A stretch of DNA of 64,000 bases from Chelonoidis abingdonii (GCF_003597395.2 NC_133771.1:56722423-56786422); one strand, 5' to 3'. Positions 36,782 through 48,892 are shown, counted from the stretch's first letter. Notes: a model not told the origin generated them from the sequence alone. Translations and numbers: made by a program.

Positions 36782-36786
36782 GTCAG

Positions 36787-37440
36787 GTTTTCTAAACCTT
36801 TTTCCATTTTTGTTGCTCTCATCTGAACATCTGAACACTCTCCAATTTGTCCACATCTTCTTAAAATGTGGTGCCCCAGACTAGGCAAAATACTCTGAGG
36901 CCTCACCAGTGCCAAGTAGAGCAGGACAATTACCTCCCTTGTTTTACATACAACTCTTCCATTAATACCAGAGTGATATTAGCCTTTTTTGCAACTTCAT
37001 CACACTGTTGAGTCATATCTGTGATCCAGTGTAACTCCCAGATCCATTTTAGCAGTACTTTCACCTAGCCTGTTATTCCTCGTTTTGATTTTTCCTTCCC
37101 ACGTGTAGTACTTTGCACTTATCTTTGTTGAATGTCATCTTGTTGATTACAGACCAATTCTCCAATATGTCAAGGTTGAATTCTCCAAAGTGCTTGCAAC
37201 CCCACCCAGTTTGGTGTCATCCACACATTTTATAAGCATACTTTCCACACCATTCACCAAGTCATTAATGAAAATCTTGAATTGTACCAGATAGACCTCT
37301 GCAGGACCCTACTAGATATGTTCTGCCAGTTTGACAGTGAACTAATTATAACTACTCTTTGAGCATGGTCTTTCAAACAGTTATGAATCCACCTTATAGT
37401 GGTATCATCAAGAACACATTTCCCAACTTTGCTTACATGA
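36787..37440 (-). mobile_element. CR1 LINE, antisense, continuation beyond the nested LTR
   Basis: The sequence resumes with TTTTCTAAACCTTTTTCC. It contains the reverse complement of the CR1 thumb and FADD region (TTTGGTGTCATCCACACATTTTATAAGCATAC corresponds to the FADD-T-KLG area). It goes further upstream than the copy at 33058, ending near 37440. Frameshifts are numerous. Confidence 0.78.
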
Positions 37441-38084
37441 ATATATTCTCATCATAGTGTATTGGGAATTATGCAGATGAATTTTTGCATATGAAAATGA
37501 TAATATAGCCCATAAAATTGCTTTTCTACTCCTTCTAGCTCATGCCATAATTTTGCTTTTGCTTCCTGCTCAGCAATATTATTCACTATATTGCAGTTGG
37601 TAGGCTGAAATATAATGTGATCAAACAAATTCTGAGGTGAATAATGATTTGCCTCAGCTGCAGCTCATTAGAACTGATTTCATTTTTCCAAATTATATTA
37701 CAAGGGCAGCTTATCAGCCAGTCAGTGTATTCCTCAATGAAATGACTGCTCTGGTTCCAGACAATGTATTGTCTCCTCTACGAGTTTACTGGTTCATCTC
37801 TTTTTACGTGGTTGCAGGGTAGAGCTGACTCGGTTATTTTTGCAGGGATTTGAAGTTGCAGTTCCCTTATTGCTATCCCGAGGTCCCACTCGTACTTTAG
37901 TTCACGTTGAATCATCTTCCCATTACCAGGCTGTGGGCTCAGGGAACTGCAGCAGTAGACCCTGTTCTGTCACCTTCATAGCTTGGCAAGAGGTTGCAAC
38001 ATATGTTTTTTCCCTCATCTCTCAAAACCCCTGATCAGTACCATCCATGCTCCCCCTTTCCCTGGTTCCACATTTTGCTTCCAC

Positions 38085-39752
38085 CGGGACTAGATGGCAT
38101 TCACCCAAGAGTTCTGAAAGAACTCAAATGTGAAGTTGCAGAACTATTAACTATGGTTTGTAACCTCTCCTTTAAACTGGCTTCTGTACCCAATGACTGG
38201 TGGATAGTTAATATAAAGGCAATATTTTAAAAGGGCTCTATTGGTGATCCCGAATATTACAGACTGGTAAGTCTAATGTCTGTACCGGGCAAATTAGTTG
38301 AAACAATAGTAAAGAATAAAATTGTCAGACACCTAGAAGAACATAAATTGTTGGGCAAAAGTCAACACGGTTTCTGTAAAGGGAAATCGTGTCTTACTAA
38401 TCTATTAGAGTTCTTTGAAGGGATCAACAAACGTGGACAAAGGGAATCCAGCGGACATAGTGTACTTAGATTTCCAGAAAGCCTTTTACAGGTCCCTCAT
38501 CAAAGGCTCTTACCTAAATAAGTTATTATTGGATAAAATAGTAGGTCCTTTCATGGATTGAGAACTGGTTAAAAGACAGGAACAAGGGTAGGAATAAATG
38601 GGTAAATTCTCAGAATGGAGAGGGGTTACTAGTGGTGTTCGCCAGGGTCAGTCCTCGGACCAATCTATTCAATTTATTCATAAATGATCTGGGAGGAAGG
38701 AGTAAACAGTGAGATGGCAAAGTTTGCAGATGATACTAAACTGCTCAAGATAGTTAAGACCAAAGCAGACTCGTGAAGAACTTCAAAAAAAAAAAAAAGA
38801 TCTCACAAAACTAAGTGATTGGGCAACAAAATGGCAAATGAAATTTAATGTTGGATAAATGTAAAGTAATGCACATTTTGGAAAAAATTAACCCAATATA
38901 CATACAATGTGATGGGAGCTAATTTAGCTACAATAAATCAAGAAAAGATCTTGGAGTCATCAGGATAGTTCCTCTGAAGACATCCATGCAGTGTGCAGCA
39001 GGGCAGCAAAAAAGCAAACAGGATGTTAGGAATCATTAAAGAGAGGGATGAGAATAAGACGGAGAATATATTATTGCCTTATATAATAGATGATACGCCA
39101 GATCTTGATATACTGCGTATAACAGATGTGATCTCCTCCATCTCAGAAAGATTAACTGGCGCCAGAAAGGTTCAGAAAAGGGCAACTAATAATGATCTAG
39201 AAGGTTTTGGAATGGGTCCTATAAGGAGAGATTAAGGGGCTGTGAACCTTTTCAGCATTGGAAAAGAGGAGACTAAGCGTGGAATATTGATAGAGTAATA
39301 AAATCATGAGTGATGTGGGGAAATTTAGATAGGAAAAATGTTATTTACTTATTCCCATAATACAAGAACTAGGACAAATGCAATTAATGGGCAGACAGGT
39401 TTAAAACAATAAAAGAGTGTCTTCTTCACATAGCACGCAGTCAGCTGGTGAGAATTCCTTGCCTGAGGAGTTGTGAAGTGGACTATACCAGCTGTTTAAA
39501 AGAGAACTGGGATTAATTCATAGAGGGTTAAGTCGTTTAATTGGTTAATAGCCAGCATATGGCGTAAGGAAATTGTGTCCCTTAGCCTCCTGTTTGTCAG
39601 AGGGTGTAGAGGGATTGGCAGGAGAGAGATCACTTGATCTTACCTGTTTAGGTTCACTCCTTTGTGGCACCTGCATTGCCACTGTCGGTTAGAAGATACT
39701 GGGCTAAGATGGACCTTTTGTCTGACCCAGTTACGCCTTTTTTATGTTTATG
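38085..39752 (+). mobile_element. CR1 LINE, sense, reverse transcriptase region to 3-prime end; mostly error-rich sequence
   Basis: From GGGACTAGATGGCATTCACCC the + strand encodes CR1 reverse transcriptase. A clear segment is SVPGKLVETIVKNKI, then EEHKLLGKSQHGFCKGKSCL, TNLLEFFEGINK. From about 38445 the frame breaks repeatedly through single-base indels, many in homopolymers, although the nucleotide match to CR1 stays high. The 3-prime end reads GGGCTAAGATGGACCTTTTGTCTGACCC and then ATGTTTATGTTC. The frameshifts from 38445 on are better explained by sequencing error than by decay. A cleaner copy of the last part lies at 43464-44040. Confidence 0.8.
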
Positions 39753-41854
39753 TTCTTTATTTCTTTCATTTCCTGTCTCTGGCTCCCCCACTGATGCTGA
39801 CAAAAATGAAGGAAGTAGCCAGCAGTGTGAAGAAAGAGAAAAGAGGATCAAAAAAAAAAGGCAATACTGTCTACATTTAGCAATACACTATGCAGGAGGA
39901 AACCTATGGTGGAGAATTCTCCTTTCTCCCTAGCCATACTGGAAGAGGATGGACCTTAAAGGAATGGAGAAGTCCAGCAATTGGCTCATTTCTCTTACCA
40001 TTCTTTTCACCCTCTTGGCAGAGTATAGTTGTTTGATGCAGAGAGTTTTTCCTCACATATGAGCTTCAGAATTTCTGTACAAAGAAATTGTAAGATGAGC
40101 TCTCCTGTTGTTTCTTGGCAAGAGTAATTTCCTTTGAGCCTCATTTAATCCCTCTAATACATCGGTTCTCAAACTTTAGCAACCTCAGGCCTTCCCCCAT
40201 TTTGGATTTAAACATTTTTTAGGCCCCCTAAACCTCTGCTCAGCCCCAAGCCCTACCCCATCCACACCTTTCCTTCATGACACGACACTTTCTGCCCCAG
40301 CCTCTTCTCTCCCCCTCTCAGGTCCATCTCCATCCCTCCATTCGCTCGCTCTCTCACCTGACCCTCATCACTTTACCAGGCTGGGTAGAGCGGAGATCGG
40401 TTGGATGCAAGAAGGAGGTTTCTGGCTTTGGGAGGGTGAATTTCGGGTTTGGTTTTGTTGTTGGGTACCGGTGGGGTGTACATATTAGAATTATGAGTGC
40501 AGGCTCTGGGAGGGAGTTTTGTGTTTGTCAGGAGGAGGGACGGGTCTCAGGGTGGCTGCTTTGGGAGGGTAAGAGTGTTGGGTTGCAGACTCTGGTGCCC
40601 TTTGCAGGGAGTTGACGGGAGGTGTTGTGGGTTCCTCCGGTGCGTCAGTGGGCGGACTGTTAGCTCTCGCATCAGGTTGTGGGGCTTGAAGTGTACTGGG
40701 CATTTCCCTTGGCAGATGGGCTCACTTGACGGTAGGCGGTGGGTAAGGCGGTGAGCGGTCTTCCATGTTACTGTCTGCCCGGCAGGGCTGCCCGATCTCA
40801 CACCAGCAGGCCCCCCACGCTACGCTCCCATGGGCTGTGTGTAGCCGTGGCAATTGGCAGAGCCTGTGCGGGTATGCGACACGGCTCGTCAGCAGCAGCG
40901 TATGTGGAACACTCCACAGCGCTCCCCTCCGCCTTCCCCTCCCTATGGCCGCTTCAAGGAGTGATCGGGAAAACTATTGTCTGGCCGCTCTACCGGGGAG
41001 TGGGCACCAGATGTTGAGGGTAGGCGGAAGCCTGCCTTAGTCCTCGTGTGCACTCTGGATTCTGTAGTGCCTAAATCTGCCCGATCACTAGACCCGGTTT
41101 TGGAGTGTTAAGGGAGGGAGATTTTGATTCAAGCACTGGTCCATGAACCCCTGGAGTACAACACCCCTCGAACACCCACAGTCACCCTTACAGTTTCAGA
41201 AGAAAGCCCTGCTGCTCTAATTATACATTTCAAATAGTTACAAAAATAATGTTACCTCTTTCCCCTCACGCTCTATTTCCCCTTTTCCTCTTAGAAATCC
41301 TTACTTAAAAGAAAAAGCCCCTGAATGAAAAAAAAAAGACTGACCCCTGCATTTGGCCTGGGCTGGCACTATTGAAGGACCAGAGAGGCATAAAAGGTCC
41401 CTAAAAAACCCTCCTGACTTCTGCTGTTGGGAAGATTCCCTTAATGTGGGGCTAACCTCACAGCGTGGGAGGGGAAGCTGCCTCCTGAGGTATCCCCTCC
41501 ACAAGCCCAGTGTGTTCTGAGGTGGAGGCTTAGGCGATGTATTTGAAAACGCGGTCTGTGCAGGAGATAGGACTTGGGCTGTCATCATCTTCTTAAACTT
41601 AACAGGCCCTCCAGCTGTATTTACAATCAAGGCACCTCACCAGGTTCCCAGCATCGAAGGTCTGAGGTTGCAAGGTGTGAATTCACGAAGCCACCTGCAT
41701 CTTCCTTTGACTGTTTTCCCTTCCATTTCTTACCTCCTCTCTTAAATCCACGGAAACATCACTAAGGTTTCTTGCTCTCTTTTAAATCCCTGTCACCCAT
41801 CAATAAACCTTTGGTGCGCTCACCTTCCCAAATCCCTTGAATCACTGTCTGCTT

Positions 41855-41894
<40 letters not shown>

Positions 41895-42937
41895 GAACTT
41901 TTTCTCCTGTGTTGTTTTTTTTTTCTGCCAATCTGATCGCCTATTAATTTGGACTTGAAGGGGTATTAAAATAAGAATGACTAAGTAAATGAAATAAGCT
42001 AAGAAACCGTGATCCCTCTGTAGTTTGAACGATCGCTCTATGCTACCAAAAGGCGCTCCCTGATCCACTTGTATTCTGAGCCAACCCAACTACTGCTCGC
42101 CGAACAGGTGAACTCCACTACAGAGGGAAACAGAAGATGAGGCCATTTAAGAACTTAGATAAAGGAGCACTCATGCAGATGAGTTCCTTAAGTCATTACT
42201 GCAGTAACTGTTCACTATAATGTACATCTGCGACTATTTCCAGGAATTTGGCTAGGCTCTTGGAAAACAATGGGTTACAGTAATTACATCACTTATCATC
42301 CCTTGTACCTTTTGCTTCTCCCTACTGTTTGCTGTTATCTCCGATTGTAAATAGTCTCTCAATATTAAAATAGAATACTATAGATATGTAAAATTCTTGG
42401 AAAGCAAACAACACATGTTTTTTATAAGACTGACCATAATTCCAGTGGTGATGCCGTAGAAAATTGAGAGCAACCCAATCTGATATGGATCTCTGACACT
42501 ACGTGTAACTAATATAGTACTCAGATCGGGACCAAATTCTTGCATTTACTGTACACACAAACAGGTGACTAGGATTTATCAACCACCACATCAAATATAT
42601 AAAATCAGTAATTGCATATATTTCCAAAGAAAAATTATATTAACGAGAAAGAGAGAAGAGAGGATTAAAGGAGATTCAACCGATATAAAGGAATGTTACT
42701 AGATGTTAAAAAGAAGAACAAATCTATTGGTACATACGCCTTGCCATATTAACACCCCCCATGCTTTTGACGATTCCTCATGAAATGGAGATATCCATGA
42801 TAGACTTACCCCTAAGCAAATACTATGGTCTGTCATAAAATAGAAAAACAATTTCAGATTCCTCATTCTCTTTCCCTAACTCCTGCTTCTGTCAACTTTG
42901 CATCTTATACATATGTAATTGACCAAAACTTAAAGAA
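38445..42937 (+). other. Error-rich gap-fill; 39178-42937 duplicates 43464-46771
   Basis: From 39178 (AAGGGCAACTAATAATG) to the Ns, this block follows 43464-46771 in order: CR1 end, the linker with ATGCAGAGAGTTTTTCCTCACATATGAGC, the hAT-like element, an A-tract, and the run to CCAAAACTTAAAGA. The left copy differs by indels every few bases and is about 3760 bp against 3308 bp. Homopolymers are inflated (37 A at 41856-41892 against 18 A at 45870-45887). Such insertion-rich differences suit uncorrected single-molecule reads rather than a biological duplication. Confidence 0.85.
40160..41214. mobile_element. hAT-like element, error-rich copy of 44436-45262
   Basis: It starts CATCGGTTCTCAAACTTTAGC after CTCTAATA and ends near CCTGCTG before CTCTAATTA. 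It is about 1055 bp against 827 bp in the clean copy, and the extra length is scattered insertions. It should not be counted as a second insertion. Confidence 0.75.
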
Positions 42938-42962
42938 NNNNNNNNNNNNNNNNNNNNNNNNN
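42938..42962. other. Assembly gap of 25 N
   Basis: Twenty-five consecutive Ns lie between the error-rich left extension and an inverted error-rich right extension. The round, small number suggests a placeholder rather than a measured gap. Confidence 0.98.
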
Positions 42963-43463
42963 TATTAATTTGTATATTTTAATTCTCTCATTCTGAAGTT
43001 GTAGAGAACATTATGCTATTAAAATCTTTATACATTTATCTCAGATCATTGAAATTTCTCATTTTGCCATTTTGTTGCCAAATTAGTTTTGTGAGATCTT
43101 TTTTTTTTTTTTGTTTGAAGTTCTTCACAGTCTGCTTTGGTTTAACTACCTTGAGCCAGTTTAGTATCATCTGCAAACTTTGGCCATCTCACTGTTTTTA
43201 CTCCTTCCGCCAGATAATTTAGGAATAAAAATTGAATAGAGATTGGTCCGAGGACTGACCCTTGGCGAACACCACTAGTACCCCTCTCATTCTGAGAATT
43301 TTACGCCTTTTATCCTACCTTTTGTTCCCTGTCTTTTACCAGTTTCAATCCATGAAGGAACCTGTACTAGTTTTATCCAATGATAACTTCATTTAAGGTA
43401 AGAGCTTTGATGAGGGACTGTCAAAGCGCTTTCTGGAAACTAAGTACACTATGTCGCTGGATT
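42963..43463 (-). other. Inverted error-rich copy of about 38445-38880
   Basis: Read as reverse complement, this block is CR1 reverse transcriptase sequence in the same order as 38445-38880. AATCCAGCGACATAGTG at the right end corresponds to AATCCAGCGGACATAGTG at 38445, and the AAGAACTTC(A)nGATCTCAC stretch corresponds to 38777-38806. The right end of the inverted block touches the start of the clean sense CR1 at 43464, so the CR1 strand flips abruptly there. Confidence 0.8.
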
Positions 43464-44040
43464 AAGGGCAACTAAAATGATTAGAGGTTTGGAATGGGTC
43501 CCATATAAGGAGAGATTAAAGGGGCTGGGACTTTTCAGCTTGGAAAAGAGGAGACTAAGCGGGAATATGATAGAGATATATAAAATCATGAGTGATGTGG
43601 GGAAATTAGATAAGGAAAAGTTATTTACTTATTCCCATAATACAAGAACTAGGGAGCAAATGAAATTAATGGGCAGAAGGTTTAAAACAAATAAAAGGAA
43701 GTTCTTCTTCACATAGCACGCAGTCAGCTTGTGGAATTCCTTGCCTGAGGAGGTTGTGAAGGCTAGGACTATACCAGTGTTTAAAAGAGAACTGGATTAA
43801 TTCATAGAGGTTAAGTCCGTTAATGGTTATTAGCCAGCATGGGTAAGGAATAGTGTCCCTAGCCTCTGTTTGTCAGAGGGTGGAGATGGATGGCAGGAGA
43901 GAGATCACTTGATCATTACCTGTTAGGTTCACTCCCTTTGGGGCACCTGGCATTGGCCACTGTCGGTAGACAGATACTGGGCTAGATGGACCTTTTGTCT
44001 GACCCAGTACGGCCTTTTTTATGTTATGTTCTTATGTTCT
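43464..44040 (+). mobile_element. CR1 LINE 3-prime end, sense, clean copy
   Basis: From AAGGGCAACTAAAATGATTAG the + frame reads LKGLGLFSLEKRRLSGNMIE, then IYKIM and DKEKLFTYSHNTR, the C-terminus of CR1 reverse transcriptase. It is followed by the 3-prime untranslated region ending CTAGATGGACCTTTTGTCTGACCC and ATGTTCTTATGTTC. It is probably the true continuation of the CR1 that starts at 38085. Confidence 0.82.
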
Positions 44041-44435
44041 TTCATTTCCTGTCTCTGGCTCCCCACTGTGCTGAACAAAATGAGGAAGTAGCCAGCAGGT
44101 GAAGAAAGAGAAAAAGAGGATCAAAAAAAAAAAAGGCAACTACTGGCTACCATTTAGCAACTACAACTATGCAGAGAGAAAACCTATGGTGGAGAATTCT
44201 CCCTTTCTCCCTAGCCCCATACTGGAAGAGGAATGGACTTAAAGGAATGGAGAAGTCCAGCATTGGCTCATTTCTCTTACCTTCTTTTCACCCTTTCTTG
44301 GCAGAGTATAGTGTTGATGCAGAGAGTTTTTCCTCACATATGAGCTTCAGAATCTGGTACAAAGAAATGTAAAGATGAGCTCTTCCTGTTTCTTGGCAAG
44401 TAATTCCTTTGAAGCCTCATTTAATCCCTCTAATA

Positions 44436-45262
44436 CATCGGTTCTCAAACTTTAGCAACCGCAGGACCTCCATTTTGATTTAACATTTTTTGAGGCCCCC
44501 TAAACCCTCATGCTCAGCCCCAAGCCCTACCCCCACTCCACACCTTCCCTCAGGACGACACTTCTGCCCCACCTCTTCCTACCCCCCTCACTCAGTCCAT
44601 CCTCCATCCCTCCATCGCTCGCTCTCCCCTACCCTCACTCACTTTCACCAGGCTGGGGCAGGGAGGGTTGGATGCAAGAAGAGGTTCTGGCTTTGGGAGG
44701 GAATTTCGGTGTGGGGGATGAAGAGTGCAGGCTCTGGGAGGGAGTTTGGGTGCAGGAGAGGGTTCAGGGTGTGGGCTCTGGGAGGGAGTTTGGGTGCAGA
44801 CTCTGGGCCCTTGCAGGGGGTTGGGGGTGTGGTCTCCGGGTGGGCGGCACTTAGCTTGGGTGGTTCCTGAAAGTGACTGGCATATTCCTCTGGCAGAGGC
44901 TCCTAGGTAAGGCGTGGGTAGGGGTCTCCATGTACTGCTCCTGCCCGCAGGCCCCGACCCCGCAGCTCCCATTGGCTGTAGTTCCTGGCCAATGGCAGCT
45001 GCGGAGTTGGAGGTCAGGTCAGCAGCAGCGTGTGGACACCCCCCGCTCTCCCTCCCCTATGGGCCGCAGGGACATGCTGGCCGCTTCTGGGAGTGGCACA
45101 GAGTGAGGGTAGGCAGGAAGCCTGCCTTAGCCTCGTTGCACTGCTGGACTTTTAGTGCCTAAAATCTCCCGGTTTGGAGTTAAGGGAGGAGTTGATCAGC
45201 ACTGTCCATGGAACCCCTGGAGTACCCTCAGAACCCCACAGTCCCCAGTTTCAGAAATGCTG
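44436..45262. mobile_element. Complete hAT-like non-autonomous element with perfect 8-bp target duplication
   Basis: The left end CATCGGTTCTCAAACTTTAGC and right end CCCCAGTTTCAGAAATGCTG form imperfect terminal inverted repeats. CTCTAATA lies at 44428-44435 and again at 45263-45270. The interior contains a degenerate tandem array (CTCTGGGAGGGAGTTTGGGTGCAG, 44730-44800) and an inverted pair around CTCCCATTGGC / GCCAATGGCAG. No transposase frame is present. Confidence 0.83.
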
Positions 45263-45869
45263 CTCTAATATACATTCAAATTAGTACAAAAATAAATGTT
45301 ACCTCTTCCCCTCCACGCTCTATTTCCCCTCTTTCCTCTAGAAATCCTACATTAAAAGAAAGCCTGAAGGCAAAAAAGACTGACCCCTGCTTTGGCCCCT
45401 GGGCTGGCACTATGAAAGGACCAGAGAGGCATAAAAGGTCCCTAAAAACCCTGACTCTGGCTGTGGGAAGATTCCCTAATGTGGGTAACCCAGAAAGCTG
45501 CCTCCTGAGGATCCCCTCACAAGCCCAGGTGTTCTGAGGTGAGGCTTAGGGATTGGAACACAGGGCTGTGCAGGAGATACTGGGTAGTCCTGGGCGTCTC
45601 CTCTAACTTATACAGGCCTCCAGGGCATTCTGTATTACAACAAGCACCTCACCAGTCCCCAGGGCATCCAGGATCTGGAGGGTGCAAAGGTGGTTGAAAT
45701 CACGAAAGCCCCTGCATCTCCTTGCCTTTCTTCCCTTCCATTTCTGTACCTCCTCTCTTTAAATCCCACGGAACATCAATAAGGTTTCTTGCCTCTCTTT
45801 AAATCCCATGTCACATCAATAAACCTTTGTGCCTCACCATCCCCAATCCCTCTGATCACGTCTGCTTTC

Positions 45870-45887
45870 AAAAAAAAAAAAAAAAAA
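45870..45887. repeat. A18 tract
   Basis: Eighteen A residues follow TCTGCTTTC. The matching tract in the error-rich duplicate at 41856-41892 has 37 A. Confidence 0.9.
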
Positions 45888-46275
45888 GTGAACTTTTCTC
45901 CTGTTGTTTCTGCCACTGATCCCTAATGCTGAGTTGTGCTACAGCCGTGATCACCTCTGAGTGCTCCCTGATCACATTGATATTCTGAGCCAACCAACAC
46001 TGCAGCCGACAGGTGAACTCCACTACAGAGGGAAAAAGAAAGATGAAGGCCATTTAAGAACTAGATAAAGAGAGCACTCATGCAGTTGTTCCTTAAAGTC
46101 TATTACTGCAGTAAAACTGTTCACTATAATGTACCTTGCAGAACAATTTCAGGAATTTGGCTAGGCTCTTGGAAAACAATGGTTACAGTACATTACACTC
46201 AACATAATCATCCCTCTGTTACCTTTTGCTCTCCCTACCTGTTTGCTGTTTCTCCAGTGTTGTCTCTCATCTTGT

Positions 46276-46395
46276 ACTTAGATTGTAAATTCTTTGGAGC
46301 AACAACCATGTTTTTGCTGCCTATCCAGTGTGCCGTGATGGAGCCCCAATCTGATTTATGGTCTCTGGACACTACTGTAACATAATAATAATGTA
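46276..46395 (+). repeat. MIR-type SINE tail, diverged
   Basis: ACTTAGATTGTAAATTCTTTGGAGCAACAACCATG, then GATGGAGCCCCAATCTGATTTATGG and ACTACTGTAACATAATAATAATG, is the same tail as at 19985-20108. A noisy version is at about 42345-42520. Confidence 0.55.
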
Positions 46396-47782
46396 CTCAG
46401 ATCGGGCCAAATTCTGATTACCTTGTACACACAAACAAGGTGACTAGGATTTCAACCACCACATCAATATATAATCAGATAAATGCATAATTTTCCTATA
46501 TTAACGAGAGAGAGAGATTAAAGAGGATTCCCGATAAACAGGATGTACTGTGTAAAAAGAAAGACAAATTATTTGAAGTACATACCCTTGCTATACCCCC
46601 CAGCTTTGACAGTTCCCTCAGTATGGAGATCCATGAGAGACTTACCCCCCTAAGCAATACTATGTCTGTCATAAAATGAAAACAAATTTTTCAGATTCCT
46701 CATTCTCTTTCCCCTCAACTCCTGCTTCTGTCAACTTGCATTATACATAGATAATGCCAAAACTTAAAGACATACCCTCTGGTTTAAAAAAAACAAAACC
46801 CAACCACCTCTCACACAGCATTCCAATGTGAGTTGAATTAATCACAGGTGACTGCAGTGGCAATACTTAAAACATCATATAAATGCGGTTCAGCAAACTC
46901 AGTGACAAACTGAACAAGAAAAAAATGAAAAACAAAAGAAATGGAACTTCCTTTTGTGATTGTGTCCCCCAAAGCCATTTTTCCACTACTAGAGAAAAAT
47001 TCTACAACCTTCCTATTCTTAAATTTTGTGGGAGAACTTAAATGTAGAAACTTAATCATGGCCATTTGTACTAAGGAATGCATCAATGCATACCCCCAAA
47101 AAATCAATTACTATATTTGTGCATTTGTATGTAGTAGTCAAAATCAATCCTAGGGGAATGCAGCTGCACATGATGCTTCTTTGATGGCCAAAACTCTAGG
47201 GCTGGAATTAGTGGCAATAAAGCAATCAATAATAGTATAATAAAAAGACTGTGGAATGGGTGACCCTTGTAAAAATCTCTTGATAGCCTCCTATTGGGGA
47301 ATAGAGGGAGGGTTAATAGAATTTAGGAGCTCTCTGGGCAATTCTCATTCTTCATCTAACAATATACAAGAGCAGCACCGGCAGTAGCTGATTTTCTGAG
47401 ATTTTCTGCAACATGCACTGTATGGTAAGGGCTGAACACATACATTTTGTCTGGTTTATATGCAAAGATTCAGCTTGCCACTGAACTATGTATGTTGTGG
47501 AGCACCATGTATGCTCATACACTCCTTTTTCTTTCAATAAACTGTTTTGGTAACTGAATGACACCAGGGCGGAAATGCTCTATACAGTGAAAACAATTCT
47601 CCATTTATTGATACCAGTGTAAATCAAGAGTAAGTTTACCACAGACAATAGAGTTGCACTAGTGTAAATCTGATGCATGTGAGAGGAGAATCCAGTAACT
47701 CCACAGAACAGATGCAGTGGCAGTTTCTACATTTTTCTTCCAGTGAGCTTCCAGTCATAACTGTGAGGGACCACATTTAGAG

Positions 47783-48172
47783 CAATGGCTCTCAACCTTC
47801 CCAGACTACTGTACCCATTTCAGGGGAGTCTGATTTGTCTTGCATACCTGCAAGTTTCACCTCACTTAAAAACTACTTGCTTACAAAATCAGACACAAAA
47901 ATACAAAAGTACACTAGTAGTGAAAAATTGTCTACTTTCTCATTTTTACCTTATATGTATTTGGATTATAATTATTGTACTTACATTTCAGTGTACAGTA
48001 TATAGAGCAGTTTAAATAAGTCATTGTATGAAATTTTAGTTTGTACTGACTTCGAGAGTGCTTTTTATGTAACCTCTTGTAAAACTAGGCAAATATCTAG
48101 ATGAGTTGACTACCCCCTGGAACACTTCTGCATATCCCCAAGGGTACATGTACCCCTGGTTGAGAACCACTG
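47783..48172. mobile_element. hAT-like MITE with near-perfect 8-bp target duplication
   Basis: It begins CAATGGCTCTCAACCTTCC and ends ACCCCTGGTTGAGAACCACTG, so it has good terminal inverted repeats. The flanks are ATTTAGAG (47775-47782) and ATCTAGAG (48173-48180), seven of eight matching. The interior is AT-rich and non-coding. Confidence 0.82.
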
Positions 48173-48892
48173 ATCTAGAGGAAAGAAGAAAATTCAGTTT
48201 TCATGTCTATTACATTCTTTGACTCTGATGACATTTTTTATAAGGATGCAACTTGCAGTGGTGTGTTTTTAAATATGCAACTATCTACTTTTACCTGGAC
48301 TGGCACCACCAACTTATTTCACTATACGTATTTGAAAAAAGTTATTCATTGCATTAGCAATCCCTTTAATAAAAGCCTTTTAATGCCAAAAAGGAGAGAT
48401 GATTGTTATATGAAATTAAATTGTAAATATTCACAAAGAGGAATATTTCTCTTCTGTGTTTTTATGTTCTTTATATTTACCTGAGACTTTAGGTGCTACC
48501 ATCATAATTTTAAAAAGAAGAATGAAGTAATACTCTTGGACTGTTAAAGCCATTTTAGACTCAATTTGTTTCCATTAGAAATCCTTAATTATAAATTAAT
48601 AAAATAATAATAAATTAGTTGAAAGAAAAATATATGGAATTTTGATTTCATATTCCTGAAACCAAGTTAAGGACTGTTAACATGTTTTTCTCTCCTTCAG
48701 TTCAAGTATCAAAGGGACAGATTCCTTGCAGAGACACCAAGTTAAAGGTTAAACACTGCTATGCTGAATGAGTTCAGTGTAGCCTAGAATGGCACATATG
48801 TCTACTGGAATGGGTCTATAAGACACGGATATATTTTTAGGCCATTTACTTAGGTGCCTAACTTTAGATACTCATATTGATAATTTTTGATA

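Noticed and set aside
38085..46771. Biological tandem duplication with a nested inversion
   Set aside because: The differences between copies are mainly scattered insertions and homopolymer changes on one side only, and the block adjoins a 25-N gap, so an assembly artefact is much more likely.
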